NCBI GenBank assembly: GCA_030159075.1
Contig: BROG01000398.1
Span: 601,723-665,722, forward strand
Source of the DNA: Atrina japonica
Taxonomy: Eukaryota > Mollusca > Bivalvia > Pterioida > Pinnidae
Reading direction: 5' to 3'
DNA: 64,000 bases
Below, piece after piece: positions 24,450 to 34,879 of the stretch. A program made the position numbers and the translations under genes. Every line of letters begins with the position of its first letter. Position 1 is the stretch's first letter. The notes under the pieces were generated by a model. The model was not told the DNA's origin. It did not search any database and saw only the letters and a list, made by a program, of their open reading frames with translations.

Positions 24450-24690
24450 ATCCTCCATGCCACCTGCTCCCACCTCTAGATTTCCAAAGGTCCCTGTTTG
24501 TCCAATATTCACCGGATTTGTATACTGTATCCTGAAAATCCTGCAATACTTTGGTATCTATGATCTTTATATTTATACAAATAATACCTCGAGTGTTTAC
24601 TCATCCGTGACACCTGAGCCCACCTCTGGATATCCACACTCTGTTTGTCAATTATTCACCACATTTGTATACTTTATACTGACATCCTGA
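24450..24690 (+). repeat. Tail-type dispersed repeat, two tandem copies
   Basis: Two blocks (24457-24560 and 24603-24700) each read CCACCTCT, then CTGTTTGTC, ATTCACC and ATTTGTATACT, then a CCTGAA-type end. They match the start of the 59-bp array at 17790 and the bases after the reverse-transcriptase fragment at 16885. Confidence 0.6.
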
Positions 24691-24724
24691 AGGTTAATAC
24701 TTGAGTATCGGAGACTTTTATATA

Positions 24725-25795
24725 TGGCATATTGTTATTCCAGATACATTGACTCTAAAACAATAGCTCTCATGGTTAGTTTCCGATCACCCAGTCCGGA
24801 TAAATAGCACCAATTTAGTGAAAAGCTACTGTATAAAAATGATTGAATGTGAGTTTGGGGGCTTTCAATTTAACCCTATCACATTAAAATCATGACATGT
24901 GCGTTTGAATTTGAACAACTTGGTTTCGTGTCATTATTACGACACATTATGTGATATCAACGTTTTACGTCATTATCTTCAAGATTACGATATCTCGAGC
25001 TACAAATTTACTTAAAGGCCATTAGCTGTGTTTTCCAAAAATATTATGTCGTTTTTACAACTCAGATTGATGTACAATGGCAAATAGCACTTTCATAAAA
25101 TTCTTTTATTCCAGTATATTTGGTGAAAATGATGTCGTCAGGTCCGGCGACGTATGCATATACAAATACTAAGGTTGAATTAATCAATTGCAAGTGAATA
25201 ATTGCAAACCAGAGTTTCTCAAGCATTTTTCACAAAAATTATAAGAATTTTGAAATGTTCATGCCTGTGTATGAAGCTAACGTCCCTTTAAAAGTTTGCT
25301 CTAGGCTATTGCTGGTAAGCAACAGCAGCTGAGTTCTGACATTTGGGATAAACTTCGATTGTAAATACAAAATATAACCATTATGACATATTTCAGGATC
25401 ACCTTGACCCTATGTCACACTAGTTACATATCTGATGTTGAACTCTTATACATGCATGGACACTCTTGTAGGTGGCGATATATTGATAACATGAAAACTG
25501 TCAATTTCTGAGATACCTACGTAAATAAAAAAATTGACATCGGTATTTCCTCTTGAGAATATTGACGGCCGACATATATAAATCAACTGTAGACGTCATG
25601 CTTTACAAAATGTAAAGACACTGAACGAAAGATTGAAATATTAATAAATTAGTACATCTAAATCAGTAATGGAGTGATATTTGGAAAATTATCACAGTGA
25701 AATTTCCCGGATATAACAAATAATAAAACAGTATCATAATCATGAGACCAACGTACAGTGATCACAGACTTAGGTGCAATGTAAATTTTACTGCC
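24725..25795. other. No recognisable feature
   Basis: AT-rich sequence. No exon or repeat that I can support. Confidence 0.45.
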
Positions 25796-25797
25796 TA

Positions 25798-25850
25798 CAA
25801 CACACACACACACACCCTGAAATGAATAACCTAACGGACTCATTAAAAAT
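25798..25850. repeat. Short (AC)n with flank shared with 22.1 kb
   Basis: A run of about 18 bp of AC is followed by CCTGAAATGAATAACCTAAC and GGACTCATTAAAAA. That flank is nearly identical to the one after the 22033-22135 AC array, so both belong to one dispersed sequence. Confidence 0.7.
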
Positions 25851-25859
25851 GTTCTGATT

Positions 25860-26660
25860 AGCGAGGTGGTATCTTTTATATACATGTATATATCTGTCGC
25901 TGACTTACTTGCTCTAATAATAATCATACCAAGTGTCAATTAAAATTTTTCATATGGTTTTAATCACTGTTGGTTATTACTGGCGCCGATGTAAAATTTA
26001 AATATCAATTGAGTAGAGAAGTTTATTTACAAATGCATTACATTTTGTGAAATATGGCAGCAATGTATCTGTGGGATTACAGTTTCCCTTTGTAGACATG
26101 CATTTGTAATAAAAAAAAAATTAATTTCCCAGTTTTCTTTTAAACACCAGACACACGATATAGTGTTTATGCTGAGTTCCAAGATTCAGTTGCAATATTA
26201 AGAGCAGTAAACCCATATTAACATAATTTGAAGCGGTAAGATTTGAGACAGAAATTGACAACACTATATGTCTTACAGTACTATATACGCAAGTGAATGT
26301 TACATTGGGAGAAAGGTATATATATACCAATATCTACATTATAGAAGTACGCCATAACTCTGGTTCTAAATTTGCTGGGATGTATGAAATTAAATTTTTA
26401 AAGATTAATATACTGGTAAAAATATACATAATACATGACCGATTTTAATTCAGATATAAGATAAACATTACTGTTTAATTAATACGTACGGCATTCGGAT
26501 CGCTTTGGCTTTTAATGTTGACTATTCCACGACGTTTGGCAGTTCTAATGTATTTTGCCATATAATTCATGTGTGCTATCATGATTTTACATGCGCAACA
26601 TTTTAAGTTTTTGCATCATCAGGTACATTGAAATACATTGAAATCCCGCTTAATTGAAAA
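25860..26660. other. No recognisable feature
   Basis: Region 3' of the minus-strand retroelement copy. Nothing definable was seen. Confidence 0.45.
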
Positions 26661-26784
26661 AGAAAATGAAGAAGTACCAATCGATAATCGAAAGTCCATT
26701 AAACTAGTATGATAACTGTGATATAAAAAATGGTCTGAACATGAAGAACAATTGCGAATCCTAAACAGTAAGGGACCAGGGTCC

Positions 26785-26911
26785 GGCACCATAAAACTTA
26801 AGAATTTACTTAAGTCTGAGAATATTAGTCTGCTCAGCCAATCAGATTTCAGGATTATCTAAAGTTTAGTTAAGTTTTTAGACTTAAGTAATTCTTAAGT
26901 TTTATGGTGCC
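26785..26911. mobile_element. Foldback insertion with 33-bp arms, 127 bp
   Basis: The left arm 26785-26817 (GGCACCATAAAACTTAAGAA then TTTACTTAAGTCT) is the reverse complement of 26880-26911, apart from one missing base. The 62-bp centre has no coding. It splits the retroelement tail motif GACCAGG...TCCGGAAG, which is uninterrupted at 21.2 kb. Confidence 0.9.
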
Positions 26912-27110
26912 AGGCCCACGTATCCGGAAGTAGTCAGCGTCAACTGTCGGCATTCCACATCCGTCGCAAATGTTACATGGAAACCTCTCGATTTCGGTTA
27001 AAGGGTCATCAGTTAGTTTTAGATCTGATTTGTGAAAGGGATTGACTGTATATGGTCGTGGTCCAAGAATACTATCTAACATTCCTGAAAGGGAGCTTCA
27101 TATTGTTTAA

Positions 27111-27370
27111 CAAGATCCCCGTGTCGGTCATAAAACTTTCGTAGTGACGATTTCAAGATCCCCGTGTCGGCTATCACACTTCCGTAGTGACTATTTCAAG
27201 ATCCCCGTGTCGGCCAAAAAACTTCCGTAGTGACTATTTCAAGATCCCCGCGTCGGCCATAAAACTTCCGTAGTGACGATTTCAAGATCCCCGTGTCGGC
27301 CATCAAACTTCCGTAATGACGATTTCAAGATCCCCGTGTCGGCCATTAAACTTCCGTAGTCACGATTTCA
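27111..27370 (-). repeat. 43-bp tandem amplification within reverse-transcriptase coding
   Basis: CAAGATCCCC-type starts lie at 27111, 27154, 27197, 27240, 27283 and 27326, exactly 43 bp apart, with a last partial start at 27369. On the minus strand each unit encodes SLRKFYGRHGDL, the conserved C-terminal block of this family. Because 43 is not a multiple of three, successive units change frame, so the amplification arose in, or killed, the coding copy. Confidence 0.93.
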
Positions 27371-28732
27371 AGCGATAAACAACGTATCCCTGTGTGAGTA
27401 GTTTATTGGTGAGTCGTTTGGTTCTCAGAATCAACATTCATAAGGAGCATAACGTATAAGTTGTGAATTGAAAACGCCATAGGCAGGATAATACGGAATA
27501 TTACTACTTAGGAATGGGAAGTTCGCGATATCGAAATTGAAATCGTCACGTTTGTCAAAAAGGGAGGTGTTAAGTAGACCATCCTTCCCAATCGACATCA
27601 GTAAATCTAGATGTGAAGCAAATATGCTGCTCTCTGTTGGCTTATTGATCTCAAGCTTAACAGGATACATTTAGCCGAAGTAATTCTAAAATTCTGAATT
27701 ATGTATAGACAAGACATCGTCAATGTACTTGTAAGTAAAATTAAACCGGGCCGAGATGTTGTTTGTTTTCTGCAGAGAGCATAGATTGCATAAATTCCGC
27801 TGATACGAATATATATTTCAGTAAGGAGAGGGACACACTTGGTTCCCATTAGAATGCCGACTATCTGCTGAAAAACCTTTTCTGCAAAAACCACTAAGAT
27901 GTCCACTAGAAACTCCAGCATCTTGATGATATTGTCCTCAGTGCACCTGTCACTGGAATCAGTGTGTTCCTTCACAAAATAAGGTTCTACATGACTTATC
28001 ATGACTGATTATTAGTATCTGCGATTTCCATTTTGTATACAAAGGAGTTTTATATAATAGAAGTGAGACTGCTTTTAAGTTGTTGGTAGGAATTGTTGTG
28101 TAAAGGGTAGAAAAATCGAAAGACTCGATGATTGTAATATGCTTGAGATGTTACAGACTTATGATGTTTCAACATTTCTTTTAAATTCTTTATGGTCCAC
28201 CTCTGATTGACGTTTCTTGGGTAGACTGTTTTACAGTACATCTGAAGTTCTTGCTTAACATATGTAATCAGTTTGGTGAGTAAAATGGAGAAAGGCTTGG
28301 TGGAGCACCTAGATGACCCCGCAATGTGTCGGTGTTTATAGAAATTTTTATTCATCTTCGAAATCCAATAAATGTATGGCAATTCCAGCTCTGCATCACT
28401 TGTCTGTATTCCAAACAAAGTTATGACTGGATAACGATTATCTGATATTTCAGAGACGGAAAAATCGCTGAAAGTGTATGTAGAGTTTCCAAGAAGTGTA
28501 TTGAGTTCAAGTTCCTCTTTTAGAATGCTGAAGTAGTATCGCCTGCAGACAAATGTGAAGTTGTTAGATGCTTTGCCGGTATGGACGATGATAAAATTTT
28601 CATGTAGACGAAAAAGTTCTCTGACAACATCAGGGTCACAAATAATTGACTGGTGTCGACAGCATGTTTATAAAGTCGTCGAATTCTTCAATTAAGGACA
28701 CCCCTGTCGGCTTAATTTCCCTTCGGTTTCAA

Positions 28733-28734
28733 TT

Positions 28735-28772
<38 letters not shown>
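28733..28772. repeat. (AC)n-(AT)n microsatellite
   Basis: About 22 bp AC and 16 bp AT at the 5' limit of the minus-strand retroelement copy. Confidence 0.9.
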
Positions 28773-28773
<1 letters not shown>

Positions 28774-29138
28774 CCTTATTACAATGGTATTTTAATCTAC
28801 AGTCAGTTGACTCATATATGGCTTGGAGTAATATAATAATTCAGATATCTTTTAAAGATTAAAATACCTCTTATACATAACATTATACATTAACTAAAAA
28901 GTAATAAAGTATAAAATGTAATTTTATTTGATAACGATAACTTTTAGAGTAAATATATATCTTACAAGTTAATTCTTACGGAACCTTTAGTACTAAATGT
29001 CAAGTGGGAAGACAGGCAATTTATTGGAATCGGCAACAAGAAATCGTTGGTAAAAATAATATGGAATTGATATTCTACATACGTGTAAAACTACAATTGC
29101 AGATGTTCTAAAGAACTTTTTACATTGGATTCTTATAG

Positions 29139-29310
29139 ATATTATAAACATAATACCAAAGTTATAATGCTCAAGACGATATTGTTTCTGTCAATTAGAC
29201 TTCATCAGTTGAGCTCCAATTTGAAAACTATGTGTATTTTCTAAAGATAAAATGGTATCATACAAGGCCAAATAATATTTCTAAAAGTATAGCCGAAATC
29301 CGTCTAAGAG
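29139..29310 (-). repeat. Dispersed repeat D, minus strand
   Basis: On the plus strand: TATTATAAACATAATACCAA, GTTATAATGCTCAAGACGAT, CATCAGTTGAGCTCCAATTT and AAATGGTATCATACAAGGCC. This is the reverse complement of 9258-9390 with a better preserved middle. Confidence 0.7.
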
Positions 29311-29410
29311 TAACCAATGTAGACAATACGATTTTGTGGGAAAGTTTGCCAATTTCTTTGTGGAAAGCAAGTACGCGACACATCTTAAAACGGGAGCGGT
29401 AAGAAACAGG

Positions 29411-29693
29411 TTTTGAGTTAGATTGATCTATTCTCAGGTACATTGTTTTGAGTTGGATTGGTCTATTCTCAGGTACATTGTTTTGAGTTAGATTGGTCTA
29501 TTGGTCAGGTACGTACATTGTTTTGAGTTAGATTGGTCTATTCTCAGGTACATTGTTTTGAGTTAGATTGGTCTATTCTCAGGTACATTGTTTTGAGTTA
29601 GATTGGTCTATTCTCAGGTACATTGTTTTGAGTTAGATTGGTCTATTCTCAGGTACATTGTTTTGAGTTAGATTGGTCTATTCTCAGGTACAT
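29411..29693. repeat. 35-bp tandem array, 8 copies
   Basis: TTTTGAGTTAGATTGGTCTA followed by TTCTCAGGTACATTG repeats with a 35-bp period (starts at 29411, 29446 and onward). Copies are nearly identical, except for a small insertion near 29503 and a few substitutions, so the expansion looks recent. Confidence 0.96.
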
Positions 29694-29810
29694 TGTAACC
29701 TTGTTCTCCCCACCATCACCACCACCACCACCACCACCACCACCACCACCACTAAAACCTGGCCGCCATCATGTGACTAAAACATTGTAGAGTCTGACGT
29801 AAAAAAACAA
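29694..29810 (+). mobile_element. SINE family S2 tail fragment with (CAC)n expansion
   Basis: TAACCTTGTTCTCCCCACCA, then about 12 CAC/CCA triplets, then CTAAAACCTGGCCGCCATCA and GTCTGACGTAAAAAA. It matches the S2 tail at 4200-4290. The triplet run has grown from the single CCACCATTAAAA of other copies. Confidence 0.75.
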
Positions 29811-29852
29811 CATTTAAGAAAAATTTAAATTAGACAATACCAGTAGGTTTAG

Positions 29853-29975
29853 CATTTGGCCTTGTCTTATATCATCTTTTTCTTTTGGAACAACAAATTT
29901 ATTTAAAATTTGAGCTCAACTTGATGAAGTCCTATTGACAGAATTGTTCGTTTTGAGTATCTATTTTGTCTTTTT
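29853..29975 (+). repeat. Dispersed repeat D, diverged copy
   Basis: GCATTTGGCCTTGTCTTATA, AAATTTGAGCTCAACTTGAT and GAAGTCCTATTGACAGAATT follow the order of the 29139 copy. Confidence 0.6.
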
Positions 29976-30164
29976 AGCAAACATATATATGTTTTATGAG
30001 TTGATAACATTGTAAAAGATAAATGATGTAATAAATGATTTTGAAATAATGACTCCATATCATATTGCGTGATTATTAGATATTATAAATTGGTTATCCT
30101 CTTCACAGGAACAAGCGAGAGGAACCATTACTATGTTCAACTATATGTCGAATTTTTAATTTTA

Positions 30165-30307
30165 AACGTGTTTTACGTCTCACTCAACAATTTTCCAGTT
30201 ATATTGTGGTGGCCAGGTTTCAATGGTGTAGGTGAAAACCCGGTTATAATGTACCCGATGAGAGACTTCATGGTTCAAAGCGCGATGCTCATAAAGTGCG
30301 GCAAGAT
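30165..30307 (-). mobile_element. SINE family S2, internally deleted, minus strand
   Basis: The plus strand reads GTGTTTTACGTCTCACTCAA, GTGGTGGCCAGGTTTCAATG, GAAAACCCGGTTATAATGTA, then jumps to GAGAGACTTCATGGTTCAAA and GCGCGATGCTC. The segment between GTACC and the tRNA-like head that is present at 41.3 kb is missing. Confidence 0.75.
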
Positions 30308-30588
30308 ATGATACGGGGAATAACTCCCAGTCTATCATTGAGCATAAGACAGAATCTACAGGAGTGTATAAAATAGAATAAGCAAACGATGCTCTTGATT
30401 AACACTCAAGTCAAGAGGACTTAATGTCAAGGTGTTCTGGGGTTAAAATATGGCGCCGAAAAATTTGTTGAATTTACTTTAATAAGAACTTACTATGGCC
30501 ATAGTAAAATAAATATATAGCCCTAAATGTGGTCTAGTCAAAAAGGTGAGAAATCATTAATTTGATTATTGAATTTATATTTCTTTAG

Positions 30589-30720
30589 GACGTCGACATC
30601 ATTTGTCTTACAGAAACCAAACTTGATCAGCAAGATGATGATACTGTTGATGATTTTCAGGTATTACCCCTATTAACAGGCAAAACTGCAAAGCTAAAAT
30701 CAGGTGGTATATGTGTCTTT
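30589..30720 (+). pseudogene. LINE endonuclease domain, 5' part
   Basis: An open frame encodes DVDIICLTETKLDQQDDDTV followed by DDFQVLPLL and KLKSGGICVF. DIICLTETKLD is typical of the apurinic/endonuclease-exonuclease-phosphatase domain of CR1/RTE-like LINEs, including the catalytic Glu in TETKLD. The frame is broken at 30721 by the palindromic element and resumes at 31421. The upstream end is not defined. Confidence 0.75.
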
Positions 30721-31420
30721 ATATGGGGCGCCATTTTGCTTTTTTATCAGTTAATGATTTCACTTTCTCGAATAGGTGATATCACTTATTCGAATATGTG
30801 AATATGCAAAGCTAAAATCAGGTGGTATATGTGTCTTTATATGGGGCGCCATTTTGCTTTTTTATCAGTTAATGATTTCACTTTCTCGAATAGGTGATAT
30901 CACTTATTCGAATATGTGATATCACTCATTCGAATAGGTGATATCACTTATGCGAATAGGTGATATCACTTTTATAAATTCTCATGTGATATCACTTATA
31001 CGAATGAGTGATATCACCTATTCGAATGAGTGATATCACCTATTCGAATGAAATATATCTCCTATTCAAATGAATGAATGATATCACCTACTTGAATAAG
31101 TGATATCACATATGACTAAGTGATATCACCTATTCGAATAAGTGATATCACTTATGAATCAATGCCAATGAATGCTCCCTACACAAAAATAATATATATA
31201 TAAAAACATATTCATATGAGTGATATCACTATTTCGAATAGGTGATATCACTCATTCAAATAGGAGATATCACTTATTTGAATTGGTGATAACTTATTCG
31301 GTATTCCAATGGGTGATATCACCCATTTGAATAGGTGATATCACTTACTGAATAAGTGATATCACTTAATCGAAAGTTATATCACTAACTGGTATTAAAT
31401 AGTAAAACGGCGCCCCATAT
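30721..31420. mobile_element. 700-bp palindromic element with 4-bp target duplication
   Basis: The ends ATATGGGGCGCC and GGCGCCCCATAT are exact inverse copies, and similarity continues inward (ATTTTGCTTTTTTATCAGTTA against its inverse near 31385). The flanks CTTT (30717-30720) and CTTT (31421-31424) are a target-site duplication. The interior is a tandem array of about 22-bp units that alternate the palindromes GTGATATCAC and TATTCGAATA. A perfect 118-bp tandem duplication (30688-30805 and 30806-30923) covers the left junction and includes 33 bp of host LINE. No open frame of note. Confidence 0.9.
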
Positions 31421-31570
31421 CTTTACAAGGGAAAAGATATGTAAACACGTTAAGTTTAATGACCCTTATATTTGTTCTACTCAATGTAACTTATGCTTTA
31501 CTATTGATGATAAACTATGGTTTAAAACACACTGTTCGGAGTTTTGTATAATCTACTGTGAATAGCCAAC
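31421..31570 (+). pseudogene. LINE endonuclease domain, 3' part
   Basis: After the palindromic element the frame continues as REKICKHVKFNDPYICSTQ and LCFTIDDKLWFKTHCSEFCI, ending in a TAG near 31563. This fits the middle of a LINE endonuclease domain. It is open across its length and lies in the frame expected once the insertion and one CTTT copy are ignored. Confidence 0.7.
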
Positions 31571-31574
31571 AATT

Positions 31575-31794
31575 AATTACAATATATGTTTAATGTATGC
31601 AAAAGCAAAATATTTACATACCGACAACAATTCCATTCATTGCTATATAGAGCGATGTAAGGCATACTCAAGTTATATTAGTCACCACGTGACCCGAGTG
31701 TTAACCGCTTTACTTTTTGGCGTAAGAATGCATGAACAAATCAAGAAAGAATAGAATATCACAAATTTATTTTGTATTTAATTAATCGTAAAAG

Positions 31795-31831
<37 letters not shown>

Positions 31832-32580
31832 TATGAATGATATATTAACAAAGAAAGAAATCGAAAACTCAAGTCGAACTAGATCTACATCTGTAGCACA
31901 CTGCAGTCTATAGGCCTATATCGCGATATATCTAGATCATGTTATGACCAGAATCACAGACCACAGAAATGAAAGTTTCCTTCGTAGTTTTACTTGTCAA
32001 CTGAACAGTAAAAAGAGAGTTAGGCGTAGTGCAAATCTGTCATTTATCTCTGATAAACATGTCGATTTGTTTGCCTTCACCGGATATACCTGTCAGAAAC
32101 AATTCGTCACTCGCATTGTGTGGAATCAGGCAGTGTGAAATACTTACGTAAGTTACGTACGAATCAGTAATCATTGTTCCCAGCCGACTGGTAAAAAATT
32201 GAAATAAAATGACTACTTTCAGTTGTCATGAATGAATATAAGCTGTCTCCCTTCTTGTTAGTCACACTAAAACTTTCTATGGTATATCCCATAGATATCA
32301 TATCAGAAATCAAATGCAAATTCAATGTAAATACATTATTAAGCATAGCCATTGGGCGCTGCCATTTGCATTTTCAGTTCTCTTCTGATACAGTTAACCA
32401 TCCGGCACCAAGCAGTCGAATTCTTCAAAATAACCTCAAAACAAATCTAATAATTATTAAAAATTTTCCATATCACTAGTTTCTTTCAAAATGATATAAA
32501 ATAAGAAAAACAAAAACTTAATTCTATTTAGTAGATCCGGACAGAAAAGGGGAACTACTTCTCGTCTCACAATGCTATTT
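31575..32580. other. Mostly unassigned; (AT)n at 31796-31829
   Basis: One AT microsatellite of about 34 bp. Open frames at 31944-32138 and 32228-32479 are short and unrecognised. Confidence 0.5.
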
Positions 32581-32589
32581 AGTCATGTT

Positions 32590-33830
32590 CATGTGCTTCA
32601 TCCCCTTTCAAATACAATACTATCGGGCATGCCATAACTGGCGACGTTTCTATTGTTGAAAATGAAAGCCTAAAAAATCTTATTTTAAGGGGCCCTAAAT
32701 ACCGGGAAGCCCGTTCCTTTAATTGGCGTCAGAATTTCAGTTTAGTTATGGATTCTGTCGAAGATTACGCTAGACGATGGGCCAAACATGAAGACGTAGA
32801 ACCAGACACTTTGTCTGAATGGCTGAAAGCCATACGATGGTTGATAAAATCTCGTATTCGAAAACTTAAATGGACTATGAAAACACGTTATCCCTCTGTA
32901 TTTAATGATCCAGAAGTAGTAACTGAACTGGATAGATTACATGACCAATATGTACTGGTACCAGCAGACAAAGCCTCAAATAATATAGTTTTTATTTGTA
33001 AGGCATATTACTATAATTGTTTATTAGAAGAACTTGGGTTTAATACGAATTCTGGAAATCCTACATACACAAGTAGCTCACTTTCAAAGGGCGAGATCCT
33101 TCAAAATCACGTGTCCGTATTACGCTCATTTGATATACCTACAACGGATACCGATTTCGAGCTACCACATTTATACTGGATACCTGAACTTCATAAAACC
33201 CCATATAAGCAAAGATACATAGCAGGAAAATTTGAAGGCACACAATTTTTCTCGAATTCACAGTATGAAAACTTATGACTTCTCTACTCTTTACACTACT
33301 ATTCCACATAAAAAATTAAAAGAAAGACTTTTCAGCATCATAGACAATTGTTTTTTCACTAAAGGTGGTACCCGAAAATTTAAATATCTAGTGATTGGCT
33401 ATCAGGATACTTATTTCGTCAAACACCACTCTGATTCTACACATAAATATACTGAAGTTGATATAAAAAACATGCTGGAATTTTAATAGACAATATATTT
33501 GTAGTGTTCGGAGACGTGGTCTTTCAACAAACTGTCGGCATTCCTATGGGAACCAATTGTGCTCCTTTATTGGCCGACCTGTACCTTTATTCATACGAAG
33601 CAGACTTCATTCAGAAACTGCTGAATCAAAAGTTAGCGGTGTCCTTTAATTTGACATTTAGATATATCGACGACGTTTTGTCATTTAATAATGACAGTTT
33701 TCATACATATGTCAATCAGCTAAAACAATTGCATTATATATACTCTTCCTTCCCTGTTGCCCATCATTTCGGTAAAGAAATTTTCCTGTTCTTTTCCTCA
33801 GTTTGTATGAATATGAAAATTTATTTGTAA
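32590..33830 (+). pseudogene. Penelope-like-type reverse transcriptase, best preserved copy
   Basis: The frame is open before the ATG at 32748 (GHAITGDVSIVENESLKNL from about 32617), so the protein starts further upstream. It continues through YVLVPADKASNNIVFICKAY and LPHLYWIPELHKTPYKQRYI to a stop at 33276. Family blocks after YIAG are missing: about 250 bp seem deleted before motif A (YDFSTLYTTIPHKKLKERL, from 33266). A frameshift at about 33482-33486 follows MLEF. Motif B (VGIPMGTNCAPLLADLYLYS) and motif C (FRYIDDVLSFNND, with both Asp residues kept) follow in the third frame, which then diverges after about 33720. Catalytic motifs survive, but the deletion, frameshift and lost C-terminus make it inactive. 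Confidence 0.82.
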
Positions 33831-34178
33831 ACTTTGCATTGTATCAAAATGTAAGTTATATCTTACCTATTATTTACATATTACATCCATAGTGGGCGTA
33901 GGTACAGGGTGCCCCCTCCCCAAACTTTCTCACATGCCAATTTTTTTTATACATTATCAACACGTCTATAATCCAGAAAAGGCTTCCAAGAATTTTTAAT
34001 AATAAAAAATATTCTGGACTCCCTCATCATGCTCATGCATTTTTGTTTGCTGATACTTTGATAAATGATACGCATGTCAATTTAATGCAACATTTGACCG
34101 GAATAAAAACGAGTCACAATGTCATAATTAAGTCTCTGGGCTTCAATAATTGAAGCATACCCTGAACCACGGGGAAAT

Positions 34179-34289
34179 GGCGACTTTGTTTCCTCCACAC
34201 ATTGAATTATGACTTCTTTATCGTTAAAAATATCGTTGATGGATTAATTCGGAAGCCCGATTAATTCAATGTATGGAGGAAACAAAGCC
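34179..34289. repeat. Inverted repeat, ~30-bp arms
   Basis: The arm near 34179 (GACTTTGTTTCCTCCACACA then TTGAATTA) is inverted at 34261-34289 (TTAATTCAATGTATGGAGGA then AACAAAGCC). Spacer is about 50 bp and non-coding. Likely a small foldback element. Confidence 0.75.
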
Positions 34290-34545
34290 AAAATTCTGTC
34301 ACGATTTTAGTAACTTTTTTTGCTGATACAACTTTCTTTTGAGAAGGATAACCAGTGATTTATTAGCGGATTTGCTTCCTACACCACTGAATAAAGAACG
34401 CACCATTTTCACGTGCATGGCGTCTGGTCAATCCCTTCTTTGAAAATTCCTGGATCCGCCCGTGTAATCCTTTCTCAATATTTTAAACGGTTGTACCCCG
34501 CCCCCCACTTTTCTGGATCCAGGTACGCCACCGGTTATTGTTGAA

Positions 34546-34760
34546 TTTCATTATCTTGGTATAACATTTTCTAGAAAGGTTTCATTTCAAAGTAATAAAT
34601 ATAGACGTCTACAACAAGCTATGTTTTATGTATTGCGTAAGCAAGAAAATTGTACTTACCAATAGACGTATATTTTATTGTTTCATGCTATGGTTGCACC
34701 TATACATTTATACAATGTTGAGGTTTGGGGTTATGAAGAAAGCAGTGTTCGATGTTCATA
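34546..34760 (+). pseudogene. LINE reverse transcriptase, C-terminal fragment
   Basis: The translation FHYLGITFSRKVSFQSNKYR, then QQAMFYVLRKQENCTYQ, a TAG, LLFHAMVAPIHLYNVEVWGY matches the well-known LINE C-terminal pattern YLG..FS...F......A...LRK......L.LF..MV.P...Y..E.WGYE. It is on the same strand as the endonuclease fragment 3 kb upstream. Spacing of a full element would be similar, so they could be ends of one decayed LINE with a second retroelement between, but this is not proven. Confidence 0.75.
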
Positions 34761-34879
34761 CTCTTGGAAATGATGCCATGTATGGTTGCAAGAATAAACA
34801 TGCACAAGAAAACCATACAGATCAACCTTGCGACTGAGCAATGTTTGACAACAAAGCGTTTACATTGGGAAAATAGTAT

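Larger units (their letters stand above)
26665..28690 (-). pseudogene. Penelope-like-type reverse transcriptase, long decayed copy
   Basis: Read on the minus strand from about 28690, the translation (in several frames) runs through FIIVHTGKASNNF, ELPYIYWISKMNK, HRHIAGSSRCSTKPFSILLT, motif A FDFSTLYTTIPTNN (about 28110), FFVKEHTDSSDRC-type sequence, motif B VGILMGTKCVPLLTE (about 27850) and motif C YKYIDDVLSIHN (about 27720). It continues with SYLDLL-like and FDIANFPFLSSNIPYYPAYG, then KRLTNKLLTQGY and LRKFYGRHGDL. The last block is amplified sixfold (27111-27370). PCNICDGCGMPTVDAD and the tail block follow. In motif B, the Pro of GIPMG is Leu. Many frameshifts and stops make it non-functional. 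Assignment to Penelope-like elements is inference from motif style; a GIY-YIG endonuclease was not identified. Confidence 0.8.

Noticed and set aside
26870..27082. 70-codon minus-strand frame with Cys-rich NICDGCGMPT, first taken for a zinc-finger exon
   Set aside because: It follows the reverse-transcriptase C-terminal block and ends at the foldback insertion, so it is better read as 3' retroelement sequence.
34546..34760. Assigning this fragment and the 30.6 kb endonuclease to one intact LINE
   Set aside because: Strand and order fit, but unrelated sequence and another retroelement lie between, so a single origin cannot be shown.
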